Origin: Stutzerimonas stutzeri
GTDB lineage: Bacteria; Pseudomonadota; Gammaproteobacteria; Pseudomonadales; Pseudomonadaceae
Assembly (NCBI RefSeq): GCF_018138085.1
Contig: NZ_CP073105.1
Location: 3,968,001-4,032,000, forward strand
DNA: 64,000 nt
Reading direction: 5' to 3'
Positions 30,451 to 41,127 of this stretch are shown here, one piece after another. Position numbers and translations under genes: made by a program. Position 1 is the first letter of the stretch; each line of letters begins with the position of its first letter. The notes beneath the pieces are model-generated. The model saw only the letters and a list, made by a program, of their open reading frames with translations, was not told where the DNA came from and ran no database searches.

Positions 30451-31631
30451 TAGCGGACCTCCCTTGTACGCACTTCACGCGGATCGAGCTCCGGAGGCAG
30501 TCGCGTAGCCTGTGTCGATGCACCCGAGGCGGATGCCGCGGGCGTCCGCTCGGAGGCAGCACCACGGCTGTTGATCATCTTGTCCAGCGGCAGGTAGAGC
30601 AGGTTGTTCTGCCCCTTGTCGCCGGTCACGAGCACCTTGCTGGTGTTGCCCATGACTTCTTGCATGGTCTCGAGATACAGGCGTTCGCGCGTCACCTCCG
30701 GTGCCTTGCGGTATTCGGCGACCAACTTGGTGAAGCGATCCGCTTCACCCTGGGCACGCGAGATCACCGCATCACGATAGCCGCTCGCCTCTTCCAGCAT
30801 GCGCTGGGCCTGGCCGCGGGCTTCAGGAATGACGCCGTTGGCGTAGGACTCGGCCTGATTCTTCTCGCGCTGCTCGTCTTCACGTGCACGAATCACGTCG
30901 TCGAAGGCTTCCTGCACCTCGCGCGGCGCCGCGGCGCTTTGCAGGTTGACCTGAGTGACGACGATTCCGGTGCCGTAGTTGTCGAGGAAACGCTGCAAGC
31001 GTTCCTTCACTTCGCCCGCCATCGCCTCGCGGCCCTCGGTCAGCACCTGGTCCATCGCCGTGGAGCCCACAACGTGACGCACGGCACTGTCGGTGGCGTG
31101 CTGCAGGGACGCCTCGGGATCCTCGACATTGAGCACGAAGGCCTGCAAGTCATTGATCTTGTACTGAACCGTCAGCGGCACTTCGATGATGTTCTCGTCC
31201 TCGGTCAGCATCTGCCCCTGCTTGCTGTAGGAGCGCTCACGGGTGACGTTAGCCTGGAACTTGCGATCGAATGGCGGGAAATAGATGTTCAAGCCCGGCC
31301 CCACGGTTTCGTGGTACTTGCCGAAGCGCAGTATCACCGCCTGCTCCTGCTCGTCGACGATGTAGATCGCGTTGAACAGCCAGACGGCCAGCAACAGCAC
31401 CAGGCCGATCCAGACCAGCCCGAACCCACCACGACGACCGGCTCCGCCGCCCGACGAACCGCCACTACGCTTCTTGCCACCGAACATGCCATTGAGGCTG
31501 TCCTGCAATTTGCGGAAAGCCTCATCCAGGTCCGGCGGACCCTTCTGATCGCCGCCGCCACGACGGCCACCGCCGCCGCTACCCCAGGGATCCTGGTTGT
31601 TCGAGTTGCCACCCGGCTCATTCCAAGCCAT
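30450..31631 (-). CDS. hflK: HflK, FtsH-modulating SPFH protein
   Basis: Partner of HflC in the inner-membrane cage around FtsH. The 393-residue protein has a Gly/Arg-rich cytoplasmic N-terminus (GSGGGGRRGGG) and one membrane segment (FGLVWIGLVLLLAVWLFNAIY). The SPFH domain (DEQEQAVILRFGKY) and a coiled coil rich in Glu, Arg and Ala follow. The tail is Pro/Ala/Ser-rich. ATG 31631 has GGAGAG before it; the frame extends to 31643. hflX ends 97 bp upstream. Confidence 0.96.
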   Translation of the reverse strand: MAWNEPGGNSNNQDPWGSGGGGRRGGGDQKGPPDLDEAFRKLQDSLNGMFGGKKRSGGSSGGGAGRRGGFGLVWIGLVLLLAVWLFNAIYIVDEQEQAVILRFGKYHETVGPGLNIYFPPFDRKFQANVTRERSYSKQGQMLTEDENIIEVPLTVQYKINDLQAFVLNVEDPEASLQHATDSAVRHVVGSTAMDQVLTEGREAMAGEVKERLQRFLDNYGTGIVVTQVNLQSAAAPREVQEAFDDVIRAREDEQREKNQAESYANGVIPEARGQAQRMLEEASGYRDAVISRAQGEADRFTKLVAEYRKAPEVTRERLYLETMQEVMGNTSKVLVTGDKGQNNLLYLPLDKMINSRGAASERTPAASASGASTQATRLPPELDPREVRTREVR

Positions 31632-31728
31632 AGCGCTCTCCATTCAGATAAAGCTAAAGGCGCGCCCGCGGCGCGCCCGCCAATGCTACCGAAAAGCCCG
31701 GAACGAACGGCCTAAAAGCCCCCGAGCT

Positions 31729-33030
31729 TTATTGCAAAGTGTGTTGTTCGAAGAATTGCTCCGCCTCGAATCCGGCGCGACTGATCAGGCGATGCAGCTC
31801 CACACGCTGCAATCGAACGCCGAGCAGGCTGCCGCCCTCTTCGTCATGCGCTTCCGACTGCACGGCACCCAGCTCGAACAGTTGCGCACGCAGGCGCCCC
31901 AGGGATTGAGGAAGCCGCAGCGTCCCCACGAACAGATCATTGCCCAGCAATTCGGCGATGGCCTGCTTCAACAGATCGAGGCCCAGACCCTGCTGCGCCG
32001 ATATCCAGACGCGCTGCGGCACTCCATCGGCATTGCGCTGGATTTGCGGCTCGATGCCTTCCAGCAGGTCTACCTTGTTGTAGACCTCCAGTATCGGCAG
32101 CTCGTGCGCGCCGATTTCGGTGAGCACGGCCAGCACCTGCTCGATCTGCTGATCTCGCTCGGGCTCGTGCGCATCGATGACATGCAGCAGCAGATCGGCG
32201 TTGCTCGATTCTTCCAGCGTGGCGCGAAAGGACTCGACCAGCTTGTGCGGCAGGTGGCGAATGAAGCCCACCGTATCGGCGAGCACGACCGGCCCCAGAT
32301 CACCGAGCTCCAGCCGGCGCAAGGTCGGGTCGAGCGTGGCGAACAACTGGTTGGCGGCATAGACGTCTGACTCGGTCAGTGCATTGAACAGGGTCGACTT
32401 GCCGGCGTTGGTGTAGCCCACCAGGGACACCAGCGGAATATCGGCACGGCGACGTCCACGACGCGCCTGCTCGCGCTGTCCGCGAACCTTCTCCAGCCGC
32501 TGCTTGATCTGACGGATACGTACGCGCAACAGGCGCCGGTCGGTTTCAAGCTGGGTTTCACCCGGGCCACGCAGGCCGATACCGCCTTTTTGTCGCTCGA
32601 GGTGAGTCCAGCCGCGCACCAGACGCGTGCTCATGTGCTCCAGCTGGGCCAGCTCGACCTGCAGCTTGCCCTCATGGGTGCGAGCACGCTGAGCGAAGAT
32701 GTCCAGGATCAGACCGGTTCGATCGAGCACACGACATTCGAGCGCTCGCTCGAGGTTGCGCTCCTGGCTGGGTGTCAGAGTGTGATTGAAGATGACGAGC
32801 TCGACCTCGCCATCCTTGACGAGATCATGCAGCTCTTCGACCTTGCCGCTGCCAATCAGGAACCTGGCTGAGGGCTGATGCCTGGCCACATTGACGAAGC
32901 CAACGGTTTCCGCGCCAGCCGAACGCGCCAGCTCCCGAAACTCTTGAGGGTCCTCACGCGCCGCTGGATCCTGACCATCCAGATGAACCAGGATAGCCCG
33001 CTCACCACCACCGGGACGTTCGAAGAACAA
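31729..33030 (-). CDS. hflX: Ribosome-associated GTPase HflX
   Basis: HflX is a GTPase that splits stalled ribosomes under heat stress. The 433-residue protein has the N-terminal nucleotide-binding domain (AGAETVGFVNVARHQPSARFLIG) and a coiled linker with GGIGLRGPGETQLETDRR. The G domain has GYTNAGKST (G1), ADTVGFI (G3) and NKVDL (G4). The start codon is TTG at 33030, with AAAGGGG upstream, 12 bp after hfq stops. The extended C-terminus, as in Pseudomonas HflX, ends FEAEQFFEQHTLQ. Confidence 0.95.
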   Translation of the reverse strand: MFFERPGGGERAILVHLDGQDPAAREDPQEFRELARSAGAETVGFVNVARHQPSARFLIGSGKVEELHDLVKDGEVELVIFNHTLTPSQERNLERALECRVLDRTGLILDIFAQRARTHEGKLQVELAQLEHMSTRLVRGWTHLERQKGGIGLRGPGETQLETDRRLLRVRIRQIKQRLEKVRGQREQARRGRRRADIPLVSLVGYTNAGKSTLFNALTESDVYAANQLFATLDPTLRRLELGDLGPVVLADTVGFIRHLPHKLVESFRATLEESSNADLLLHVIDAHEPERDQQIEQVLAVLTEIGAHELPILEVYNKVDLLEGIEPQIQRNADGVPQRVWISAQQGLGLDLLKQAIAELLGNDLFVGTLRLPQSLGRLRAQLFELGAVQSEAHDEEGGSLLGVRLQRVELHRLISRAGFEAEQFFEQHTLQ

Positions 33031-33042
33031 TGAAAGACCCCT

Positions 33043-33309
<267 letters not shown>

Positions 33310-33388
33310 TTAAAGGATCTTTTCATTAATTTTTAGAAATCGAACTCGGCTGATCAGTGATTTGAGAATAGCCGGTCAAATTGCAGTG

Positions 33389-34360
33389 TCAGCTCAATAT
33401 GGTGAGCCTCTCCAAGTATTTCAATGCTCGCGGCAGATTGTCGCAGGCCGAGCTATCCAGCCAGTGAACCCCCTCCCATCCCCGCAACCAGGTCAATTGA
33501 CGCTTGGCCAGCTGTCGAGTAGCGATGATGCCGCGCTGAACCATCTCCTCTCGCGAGCAGGCACCGTCCAGGTAACTCCAGACCTGACGATAGCCCACAG
33601 CACGCATGGAAGGCAGTTCGGGATGCAAATCAGCGCGCCCGCGAAGATATTCGACCTCTTCGACAAAGCCCTGTTCAACCATCGCCACGAAGCGCTGTTC
33701 GATACGTTGGTGCAAGACCTGCCGCTGCGCGGGCGCGACGGACAACTGCGCGACAGTATAAGGCAAGACGCCGCCGTCTGGCGCGCCCGCTCCGGCTTTT
33801 TGCTGCCTTTGTCGGGCACGATGCTCGCTCATGCTGATGCCGCTGACACGATAGACCTCGAGCGCCCTGACCAGGCGCTGCGGATCGTTGGGGTGGATAC
33901 GTGCGGCGGACTCCGGATCGACCTCGGCCAATTGCCGATGGAGCGCGGCGAGCCCTTCCGTTCTGGCCTGTGCCTCCAGCTCCGTGCGGACCTGCTGATC
34001 GGCGGCCGGCATCTGCGCAAGGCCTTCGCTCAGTGCCTTGAAGTAGAGCATGGTGCCCCCAACCAGCAGCGGTATGCGCCCGGCAGCCGTGCTTTCGGCC
34101 ATTGCGGCAAGCGCATCGGAGGCGAACTCCGCTGCCGAGTAACTCTGCGCCGGGTCACGGATATCGATCAGACGGTGCGGAAACGCCTGCAGCACCTCTG
34201 CACTGGGTTTGGCGGTGCCGATATCCATTTCTCGATAGACCAGCGCCGAGTCGACGCTGATCAGGTCGCACGGCAGCACCTTTGCGAGCTCGATGGCCAG
34301 GTCGGTTTTACCGGCTGCGGTCGGGCCCATGAGGAAGATGGCGGGAGGTAATCGAGACAT
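33389..34360 (-). CDS. miaA: tRNA dimethylallyltransferase MiaA
   Basis: MiaA adds the isopentenyl group to A37 of tRNAs reading UNN codons. The 323-residue protein has the P-loop [11 protein letters not shown] and [17 protein letters not shown] (catalytic Asp region). [13 protein letters not shown] and the [13 protein letters not shown] and [10 protein letters not shown] motifs of the tRNA-binding part are also present. It lies in the usual mutL-miaA-hfq order, 91 bp before hfq and 58 bp after mutL. Confidence 0.97.
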   Translation of the reverse strand: MSRLPPAIFLMGPTAAGKTDLAIELAKVLPCDLISVDSALVYREMDIGTAKPSAEVLQAFPHRLIDIRDPAQSYSAAEFASDALAAMAESTAAGRIPLLVGGTMLYFKALSEGLAQMPAADQQVRTELEAQARTEGLAALHRQLAEVDPESAARIHPNDPQRLVRALEVYRVSGISMSEHRARQRQQKAGAGAPDGGVLPYTVAQLSVAPAQRQVLHQRIEQRFVAMVEQGFVEEVEYLRGRADLHPELPSMRAVGYRQVWSYLDGACSREEMVQRGIIATRQLAKRQLTWLRGWEGVHWLDSSACDNLPRALKYLERLTILS

Positions 34361-34418
34361 GTGGGCTCAAAACAGAGGCCTCGGGTCCGGCGGCCGCACC
34401 CGAGAGCGATAAAGAGGA

Positions 34419-36299
34419 CTAGCGACCGCGGAGGAAAAGCTTGTCCAGGTCAGCCATGCCCATCTGCGTCCAGGTCGGGCGGCCGTGATTGCATTGACCA
34501 CTGCGCTCGGTCTGCTCCATGTCGCGCAGCAGCCCGTTCATTTCCGGCACGGTAAGACGGCGGTTCGCGCGTACCGCGCCGTGACAGGCCATGGTGCCGA
34601 GCAGCTCGTTGAGATGCGCCTGGATGCGATCACTGGTGCCGTATTCGAGCAGGTCGGCGAGCACGTCCTGAACCAATTGCGAGGCCTCGGCCTGCTTGAG
34701 CAAGGACGGAATCTGGCGGATGGCGAGGCTCTCGGGGCCAAGTCGCTGCAGCTCGAAACCAAGCATCTGGAACCACCGGCCATGCTCTTCAGCGCAATCC
34801 GCCTCGCGCTGGCTCACGGCGATCGACTCCGGCACCAGCAACGGCTGGCCGCGCAGCCCTTCGCTGGCCATCGCGGTTTTCAGCCGCTCGTACATGATCC
34901 GTTCATGAGCGGCATGCATATCCACCAGCACCAGCCCCTGCGCGTTCTCAGCGAGGATGTAGATGCCCTTGAGCTGCGCCAGCGCATAGCCGAGCGGTGG
35001 TACGTCGTCCTGGCTCTCCGGCAAGGCCGCCGGACTCGCCTCGGCCAGCGGTGAAAAGAACGCCCGATAGGCGCCCTGCGCCTCCGCGACGTTTCCCGTC
35101 GGCTGCGGCCGGGGCGCCTGATAGCCAGCGCCCGCGCCCGCGCCGAGCCAGGCAGGCTGCGGCGCCTGGGGCTCGAGTACGCTGGCTGCGAGGCTCATCT
35201 CGTTCTGCCCCGCGAACTCCCCTGCTTCACGACCGCTAACCTGGGCAGCGGGCCCCGTGCTAGCAGGTGCCGCCAACTGGTCGTCCGGCCGCACATCCCC
35301 CAGTGCACGGTGCAGAGTGCCGTACAGGAAGTCGTGCACCATGCGGTTATCGCGGAAGCGCACCTCATGCTTGGTCGGATGGACGTTGACGTCGACAACC
35401 GCCGGATCGACATCCAGAAACAGCACGAAGGTCGGATGCCGACCGTTGAACAGCACGTCGCGATAGGCCTGCCTTACGGCGTGCGCGACCAGCTTGTCGC
35501 GCACCATGCGTCCGTTCACGTAGAAATACTGCAGGTCCGCCTGGCTGCGAGAGAAGGTAGGCAAGCCGACCCAACCCCACAGGTGCAGGCCGTTTCGCTC
35601 GATCTCGACCGGCAGTGCCTGCTCGAGAAACGCCGGACCACACACAGAGGCCACACGACGCCCACGCGACGCCGGGTCGTTGGCCGGATGCAGCGCCAGA
35701 ATGGCCTTGCCGTTGTGCCGCAGGTGAAAGGCGACGTCGAAGCGCGCCAACGCCAGTCGCTTGATGACTTCCTGCAGGTGGTCGAACTCGGTCTTCTCGG
35801 TGCGCAGGAACTTGCGCCGCGCCGGCGTGTTGAAGAACAGATCGCGCACCTCGACCGAGGTGCCGACGGGATGCGCTGCCGGCTGGACGCGAGCGTCCAT
35901 GTCCCGGCCTTCGGTTTCGACCTGCCAGGCCTCGGCAGCATCGGCCGTGCGCGAGGTAAGCGTCAGACGCGATACCGAACTGATCGACGCCAGCGCCTCG
36001 CCCCGAAACCCGAGGCTCATCACCCGCTCCAGGTCTTCCAGGTCGCGAATCTTGCTGGTGGCATGCCGCGCCAATGCCAACGGGAGATCATCGGCCGGAA
36101 TGCCGCAACCGTCGTCACGCACGCGCAAGAGCTTCACGCCGCCCTGCTCGACATCCACCTCGATCCGCGTCGCGCCCGAATCGAGGCTGTTTTCCAGCAG
36201 CTCCTTGATCACCGAAGCAGGTCGCTCGACCACCTCACCCGCCGCGATCTGGTTCGCCAGTCGTGGGCTCAATAGCTGGATGCGTGCAGCTTCGGTCAT
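34419..36299 (-). CDS. mutL: DNA mismatch repair protein MutL
   Basis: MutL couples mismatch recognition by MutS to strand incision. The 626-residue protein has the GHKL ATPase domain ([48 protein letters not shown]). A Pro/Ala-rich linker (about 335-430) and the C-terminal dimerisation domain follow. The latter has [12 protein letters not shown], the D-x-H-A-(x)2-E-(x)4-E endonuclease motif found in Pseudomonas MutL and absent from E. coli MutL. Its ATG overlaps the amiB stop as ATGA. Confidence 0.97.
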   Translation of the reverse strand: MTEAARIQLLSPRLANQIAAGEVVERPASVIKELLENSLDSGATRIEVDVEQGGVKLLRVRDDGCGIPADDLPLALARHATSKIRDLEDLERVMSLGFRGEALASISSVSRLTLTSRTADAAEAWQVETEGRDMDARVQPAAHPVGTSVEVRDLFFNTPARRKFLRTEKTEFDHLQEVIKRLALARFDVAFHLRHNGKAILALHPANDPASRGRRVASVCGPAFLEQALPVEIERNGLHLWGWVGLPTFSRSQADLQYFYVNGRMVRDKLVAHAVRQAYRDVLFNGRHPTFVLFLDVDPAVVDVNVHPTKHEVRFRDNRMVHDFLYGTLHRALGDVRPDDQLAAPASTGPAAQVSGREAGEFAGQNEMSLAASVLEPQAPQPAWLGAGAGAGYQAPRPQPTGNVAEAQGAYRAFFSPLAEASPAALPESQDDVPPLGYALAQLKGIYILAENAQGLVLVDMHAAHERIMYERLKTAMASEGLRGQPLLVPESIAVSQREADCAEEHGRWFQMLGFELQRLGPESLAIRQIPSLLKQAEASQLVQDVLADLLEYGTSDRIQAHLNELLGTMACHGAVRANRRLTVPEMNGLLRDMEQTERSGQCNHGRPTWTQMGMADLDKLFLRGR

Positions 36300-37732
36300 G
36301 GCTGAGAAGCCAGTGTCGTGGCAGGAATGTTCAGGGTCTGGCCAACCTTGATCACGTCGCTCTTCAGGCTGTTGGCGCTACGCAAAGCCGGCAGACTGAC
36401 CTGATAGCGCTCGGCCAACAGGGCCAGGCTTTCACCCGACCGCACCACATGTTCGCGCGGTGCGCTGGCGATCTTGCCGGAATCCCGCAGCCAGGCGACA
36501 TAGGTGCCCGGTGGCGGATTTTCCTGGAAGAACTGCTTCACACCGCTGTGGATGGAACGCGCCAATGACTGCTGATGCGCCGCCGTTTGCAGCTTGCGGG
36601 CCTCGGACGGATTGGAGATGAAACCGGTCTCGACCAGGATCGACGGAATGTCCGGAGACTTCAGGACCATGAATCCGGCCTGCTCGACCCGGGACTTGTG
36701 CAGCGGCGTGATCCGGCCCATGTTGCTCAGCACCTTCTGCCCGACATTGAGGCTGGACGACAGGGAGGCGGTCATCGACAGGTCCAGCAAGACGCCCGCG
36801 AGCATCTGGTCCTTGTCGCCCAGGCTGACGTTTCCAGCGCCGCCGATCAGGTCCGAGCGGTTCTCGCTGTCGGCCAGCCAGCGCGCGGTTTCGGACGTGG
36901 CGCCACGGTCCGACAAGGCGAACACGGAGGCGCCATAAGCGGATGAACGGGGCGCGGCGTCCGCATGTATCGAGACGAACAGGTCGGCGCCCTTCTTACG
37001 GGCGATCTCGGTACGTTTGCGTAACGGAATGAAGTAGTCCCCGGTGCGCACGAGCTCGCCCCGGTAGCCTTTTTCCGCGTTGATCTGGCGCTGCAGCTCT
37101 TTGGCGATCTGCAACACCACATTTTTCTCGAAGGTCTTGCCGGGACCGATCGCCCCCGGGTCTTCGCCGCCATGGCCGGCATCGATGGCGACCACGATGT
37201 CGCGCTTGCTGGACGGCAGCGGTGGCAGCTTCAGCGCCGGCAGGGTCGGCGACACCGGCGCGGCAGGCTTGCTCGGCGTGGTGGTCGTCGGAACGCTGGC
37301 CGTGGTGGAAGGCTCGGCGCCCTCGTCGAACAGGTCGACGACCAGGCGGTCGCCGTACTGCTGGTTCGGCGGCAGCGTAAAGCTCTTCGGCGTGACTGAC
37401 GCAGAGAGATCGATGACCACACGGAGCGTGTCGGCATCGAACTTCGCCGCACGCAAACCGGAAATGGGGGTGTTATCGAGGGGCAACTGATCGAACGGCT
37501 TGGGCAGGTTAGCGCCTTCGACGTCGATCACGATGCGATCAGGCGCCGAAAGCGTGAACACCTTGTGCTCTACCGGGCCGGAAAGATCGAAGACCAGACG
37601 GGTGTTGTCGGGTGCCCGCCACAATCGCACGCTCTGCACATCTGAGGCAGCCAGGACCTGAACGGCCGCTAGCATCAATGCCAAACCACTTACCAGCGCG
37701 CGCATGCGCATACCCAACCCCATGATGTTCAT
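36296..37732 (-). CDS. amiB: N-acetylmuramoyl-L-alanine amidase AmiB
   Basis: A periplasmic amidase that cuts septal peptidoglycan for daughter-cell separation. The 478-residue protein has a signal peptide (ending near VQVLA), an AMIN domain (about 30-130) and a Pro/Ala/Thr linker. The Amidase_3 zinc domain shows [26 protein letters not shown] VSIHADA, and [16 protein letters not shown]-terminal LysM repeat ([17 protein letters not shown]) follows. I chose ATG 37732 because it overlaps the tsaE stop as ATGA; the frame is open to 37759. Confidence 0.96.
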   Translation of the reverse strand: MNIMGLGMRMRALVSGLALMLAAVQVLAASDVQSVRLWRAPDNTRLVFDLSGPVEHKVFTLSAPDRIVIDVEGANLPKPFDQLPLDNTPISGLRAAKFDADTLRVVIDLSASVTPKSFTLPPNQQYGDRLVVDLFDEGAEPSTTASVPTTTTPSKPAAPVSPTLPALKLPPLPSSKRDIVVAIDAGHGGEDPGAIGPGKTFEKNVVLQIAKELQRQINAEKGYRGELVRTGDYFIPLRKRTEIARKKGADLFVSIHADAAPRSSAYGASVFALSDRGATSETARWLADSENRSDLIGGAGNVSLGDKDQMLAGVLLDLSMTASLSSSLNVGQKVLSNMGRITPLHKSRVEQAGFMVLKSPDIPSILVETGFISNPSEARKLQTAAHQQSLARSIHSGVKQFFQENPPPGTYVAWLRDSGKIASAPREHVVRSGESLALLAERYQVSLPALRSANSLKSDVIKVGQTLNIPATTLASQP

Positions 37733-38199
37733 TGATTGCCGACGGTCAGGATGGAACACCAGCCTTCACCGCGCACGCCATGTGGCGTCAGGCGCAGCAT
37801 ACGGCCGGCCCCGTGGGGCGTAATGGTAATGTCCAGGTCGGCCTTTGGCAAAATGCCGGCGCCACGTTCCGGCCACTCCACCAGGCACAAGGCGTTACCT
37901 TCGAAATAGTCGCGGATGCCGAGAAACTCAAGCTCTTCCGGATCGACCAAGCGGTACAGATCGAAATGGAAGACACGCGCCGTGGGCGTTTCGTAGGGTT
38001 CGACCAGTGTGAATGTCGGGCTCTTGACCTTGCCCGCGTGCCCCAGGCCACGGATCAGCCCGCGTGACAGCGTGGTTTTGCCGGCGCCGAGATCGCCATG
38101 CAGATAGATCACGCCCCGACCACCGGTCGCCTGGGCGATGCGCGCCCCCAGAGAAAGCATGGCGTCTTCGTCGGCCGCCACCAGCGTCAGTTCAAGCAT
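37729..38199 (-). CDS. tsaE: tRNA threonylcarbamoyladenosine biosynthesis ATPase TsaE
   Basis: TsaE is the P-loop ATPase that works with TsaB and TsaD to make t6A37 in tRNA. The 156-residue protein has Walker A GDLGAGKTTLSRG, the SPTFTLVEPY switch, VFHFDLYRL and LVEWPERG. GAGGAG precedes its ATG. It overlaps the end of nnrD by 13 bp and amiB by 4 bp, so the chain is translationally coupled. Confidence 0.96.
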   Translation of the reverse strand: MLELTLVAADEDAMLSLGARIAQATGGRGVIYLHGDLGAGKTTLSRGLIRGLGHAGKVKSPTFTLVEPYETPTARVFHFDLYRLVDPEELEFLGIRDYFEGNALCLVEWPERGAGILPKADLDITITPHGAGRMLRLTPHGVRGEGWCSILTVGNQ

Positions 38200-39686
38200 G
38201 GCGAATGCTCCTCGAGCAATTGGCGAACCACCGGAATCAGATCAGCCGCGGCAAGCCCCCTGCCCGCTGCGCCAAGCCGCTCTCCGGCCGAAGCATGCAG
38301 CCAGACCGACAGGCAGGCCGCTTCATAGGGTTCCAGCCCCTGTGCCAGTAGCGCACCCGCAACACCAGCGAGAACATCGCCCAGCCCCGCGCTGGCCATC
38401 GCCGGGTGGCCGCGATCGCACAGCGCCAGGCGGCCATCACGGTCGGCAATCAGGGTTCCGGCGCCCTTGAGCAGCACGGCACAGTCGAACCGGGCCGCCA
38501 GAGCACGGGCCGCTGCCGGACGATCAGCCTGTACTTCGGCCACCGGAATACCCAATAGCCGCGCCGCCTCGCCAGGGTGCGGCGTCAGCAGGCAGTTCGC
38601 CGGCAACTCGACTGCACCTGTCGCCAGCAGGTTCAGCGCATCGGCGTCCCACACTTGAGGGACGCGACACTGCGGCGCCAGCGACAGCAAACTGCGCCCC
38701 CACGGTGCTTGGCCCAGGCCCGGCCCGATCACCAGTACATCGGCGCGTTGAGTCAGCCCGGTCAGCGCATAGGTCGACTCGACACCGCTGCACATGATCT
38801 CCGGGCGTCGCATCAGCGAGGCGGTAACGTGCTCCGGGCGTGTGGCCAGGGTCACCATGCCGGCCCCGCAGCGCAGCGCCGCTTCGGCGGTCAGCAAGGC
38901 GGCACCACCGGTGCCAAGGTCGCCGCCGATAACCAGGACCTGACCGAAACTGCCTTTATGAGCCGTCGGGGAACGGGGCGCGAGCTTGGGCAGTATCGCC
39001 TCGGACATGCGCAGCGCGGCATATTCACTCTGCTCGACCACCTGCGCATCGGCTTGCAGATCGTCGAATACCAGCGCTCCGATCCGGGCCGGTCCCTCCC
39101 CCGTGAGCAGGCCGAGCTTGAGCCCGATGAATGTTACCGTCAGTTCGGCCTGCACCACCTCGCCCAACAGACACCCGGTATCGGCACAGAGTCCCGACGG
39201 CAAATCGACGGCAATGATCGGCAGAGTACTTTCGTTCATGGCGCGAATAGCGCTGGCGTAGGGCTCACGCACCTCGCCAGTGATACCGGTGCCAAGCAGC
39301 GCATCGACCAGCACGCCACGTAGCTCGGCAGAGGGCGACCAGGGCGTCATCTTGACGCCCGCTGCCTGCGCTTCACTGAATGCCTGGGCGGCATCACCCT
39401 GCAGCTGCCGGGGGTCACCCACGGTGATCACCTGAACCTGACGACCAGCACGCTGCGCCAAAGCGGCGATCAGGTAACCATCGCCGGCGTTATTGCCGCG
39501 CCCGGCCAGTACCGTGATCTCTTCGGCATCCGGCCAGCGCCGGCGCAGAGCGCGCCAGGCGGCATGGGCGGCGCGCTGCATCAGTTCGAAACCGGGCGTC
39601 CCGGCGGCGATCAGCCGAGCGTCGAGTTCACGCACCTGAGCGGCCGAGTAAAGACGGTTGGGGAGTGTATCGGTGGTCTGGGACAT
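38187..39686 (-). CDS. nnrD: Bifunctional NAD(P)HX epimerase / ADP-dependent dehydratase
   Basis: This protein repairs hydrated NADH and NADPH. The 499-residue fusion has an N-terminal YjeF_N epimerase domain (about 10-215, with AGRGNNAGDGYLIAAL and VDLPSGLCADTG). The C-terminal dehydratase domain (about 230-490) shows HKGSFGQVLVIGG, VIGPGLGQ, LTPHPGEAARLL, LLKGAGTLIADRDG and ASAGLGDVLAGV. It is the first gene of the long minus-strand unit, with a TATAAT box 28 bases before the start. Confidence 0.95.
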   Translation of the reverse strand: MSQTTDTLPNRLYSAAQVRELDARLIAAGTPGFELMQRAAHAAWRALRRRWPDAEEITVLAGRGNNAGDGYLIAALAQRAGRQVQVITVGDPRQLQGDAAQAFSEAQAAGVKMTPWSPSAELRGVLVDALLGTGITGEVREPYASAIRAMNESTLPIIAVDLPSGLCADTGCLLGEVVQAELTVTFIGLKLGLLTGEGPARIGALVFDDLQADAQVVEQSEYAALRMSEAILPKLAPRSPTAHKGSFGQVLVIGGDLGTGGAALLTAEAALRCGAGMVTLATRPEHVTASLMRRPEIMCSGVESTYALTGLTQRADVLVIGPGLGQAPWGRSLLSLAPQCRVPQVWDADALNLLATGAVELPANCLLTPHPGEAARLLGIPVAEVQADRPAAARALAARFDCAVLLKGAGTLIADRDGRLALCDRGHPAMASAGLGDVLAGVAGALLAQGLEPYEAACLSVWLHASAGERLGAAGRGLAAADLIPVVRQLLEEHSPCLN

Positions 39687-39713
39687 GAATCACCCGAGCG
39701 AATATCTGGCAGA

Positions 39714-39719
39714 ATTATA
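39714..39719 (-). promoter_or_regulatory. -10 box of the nnrD-tsaE-amiB-mutL-miaA-hfq unit
   Basis: A perfect TATAAT on the minus strand lies 28 bases before the nnrD ATG. The matching -35 is weak (GGGCGG at 17 bp spacing), so an activator or another spacing may be involved. Confidence 0.5.
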
Positions 39720-39877
39720 CGCATGCGTCTGCGTGACCGCCCGCAGCGCGTCGATGGCAGATCAACAGAAACATCGCCGCCTCAAGGCGGGCAGCGCGGC
39801 AGCTAGAACGGGCGCCGCGCGCCGCACCGAACATCAGCCCGCCCATCGCACGCCGCAACGCCCGACGACCCGAAGCC

Positions 39878-40951
39878 ATGTCCAGCACCACCCTCGACCC
39901 CGCCGCACTTGCCGCCTCCATCAAGGAGTGGGGCCGCGAGCTCGGCTTCCAGCAGGTCGGCATCACCGGCGTCGACCTGGGCGAGCATGAGGCGCACCTC
40001 GAGCGCTGGCTGGCGGCCGGCTACCACGGCGAGATGGACTATATGGCTGCCCATGGCAGCAAACGTTCCCACCCGGAGCAGCTGGTGCCGGGCACGCTGC
40101 GGGTCGTGTCGCTGCGCATGGATTATTTGCCGGGCGATACGCGCATGGCCGCGCAACTGGCGCATCCGGAAAAAGCCTATGTGTCCCGCTACGCATTGGG
40201 CCGTGACTATCACAAGCTGATCCGCAAACGCCTGCAGCAACTGGCCGAGCGTATTCAGCAGGTGATCGGACCCTTCGGCTTCCGTGCGTTCGTCGACAGC
40301 GCACCGGTGCTGGAAAAAGCCGTGGCGCAACAGGCCGGCCTCGGCTGGATCGGCAAGAACACCCTGGTGCTCAATCGCAAGGCTGGCAGCTGGTTCTTCC
40401 TTGGCGAACTCTTCGTCGACATCGCCCTGCCGGTCGACGAGCCCACCGCGCGCGACCACTGCGGCAGTTGCCACGCCTGCCTGGACATCTGCCCGACCGA
40501 AGCCTTCGTCGGCGAACGCATGCTGGATGCGCGGCGCTGCATTTCCTACCTCACCATCGAGCTGAAAGGTTCGATTCCCGTCGAGCTGCGGTCGAAGATC
40601 GGCAATCGTGTGTTCGGCTGCGACGACTGCCAGATCGTCTGCCCCTGGAATCGCTTCGCCAAACCGACCGAGCAGAGCGACTTCCAGCCCCGTCACAGTC
40701 TCGACAATGCCGAGCTGGCCACGCTGTTTCGCTGGACCGAAGACGAGTTTCTCAGCCGTACCGAAGGCTCGCCGCTGCGGCGCACGGGCTATCAGAACTG
40801 GTTGCGCAACCTGGCGGTAGGCCTGGGCAACGCGCCCTCGAGCATTCCTGTGCTCGAAGCGCTGCAGGCGCGCCGCGACGATCCGTCCGAGCTGGTACGC
40901 GAACACGTCGAGTGGGCACTGGCGCAGCACACAACCCGCCAGCGCACCTGA
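39878..40951 (+). CDS. queG: Epoxyqueuosine reductase QueG
   Basis: QueG carries out the last step of queuosine synthesis in tRNA, a cobalamin-dependent reduction with two [4Fe-4S] clusters. The 357-residue protein has the N-terminal cobalamin-binding part (GYHGEMDYMAAH, RYALGRDYHK). Two ferredoxin-like Cys motifs follow: CGSCHACLDICP from residue 195 and CDDCQIVCPWN from residue 248. It is divergent from nnrD, as in P. aeruginosa. In that species I remember orn following it; here the sugar cluster follows instead. Confidence 0.96.
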   Translation: MSSTTLDPAALAASIKEWGRELGFQQVGITGVDLGEHEAHLERWLAAGYHGEMDYMAAHGSKRSHPEQLVPGTLRVVSLRMDYLPGDTRMAAQLAHPEKAYVSRYALGRDYHKLIRKRLQQLAERIQQVIGPFGFRAFVDSAPVLEKAVAQQAGLGWIGKNTLVLNRKAGSWFFLGELFVDIALPVDEPTARDHCGSCHACLDICPTEAFVGERMLDARRCISYLTIELKGSIPVELRSKIGNRVFGCDDCQIVCPWNRFAKPTEQSDFQPRHSLDNAELATLFRWTEDEFLSRTEGSPLRRTGYQNWLRNLAVGLGNAPSSIPVLEALQARRDDPSELVREHVEWALAQHTTRQRT

Positions 40952-41127
40952 TCACCGCTCGCATCAACACGCGCAAGGCATATCGGTTTGCGTATCGTAA
41001 ATGCCGTAATTCGTATTGGGAGGGAATGGCTCGGCTGTCTAGGCTTTAGCCGGCGCAACGTCGCCCACCCATACCATCCTGGCGGCGTGCGCTCACGCAA
41101 AAAACAACAACAATGCCAGGTGAAACC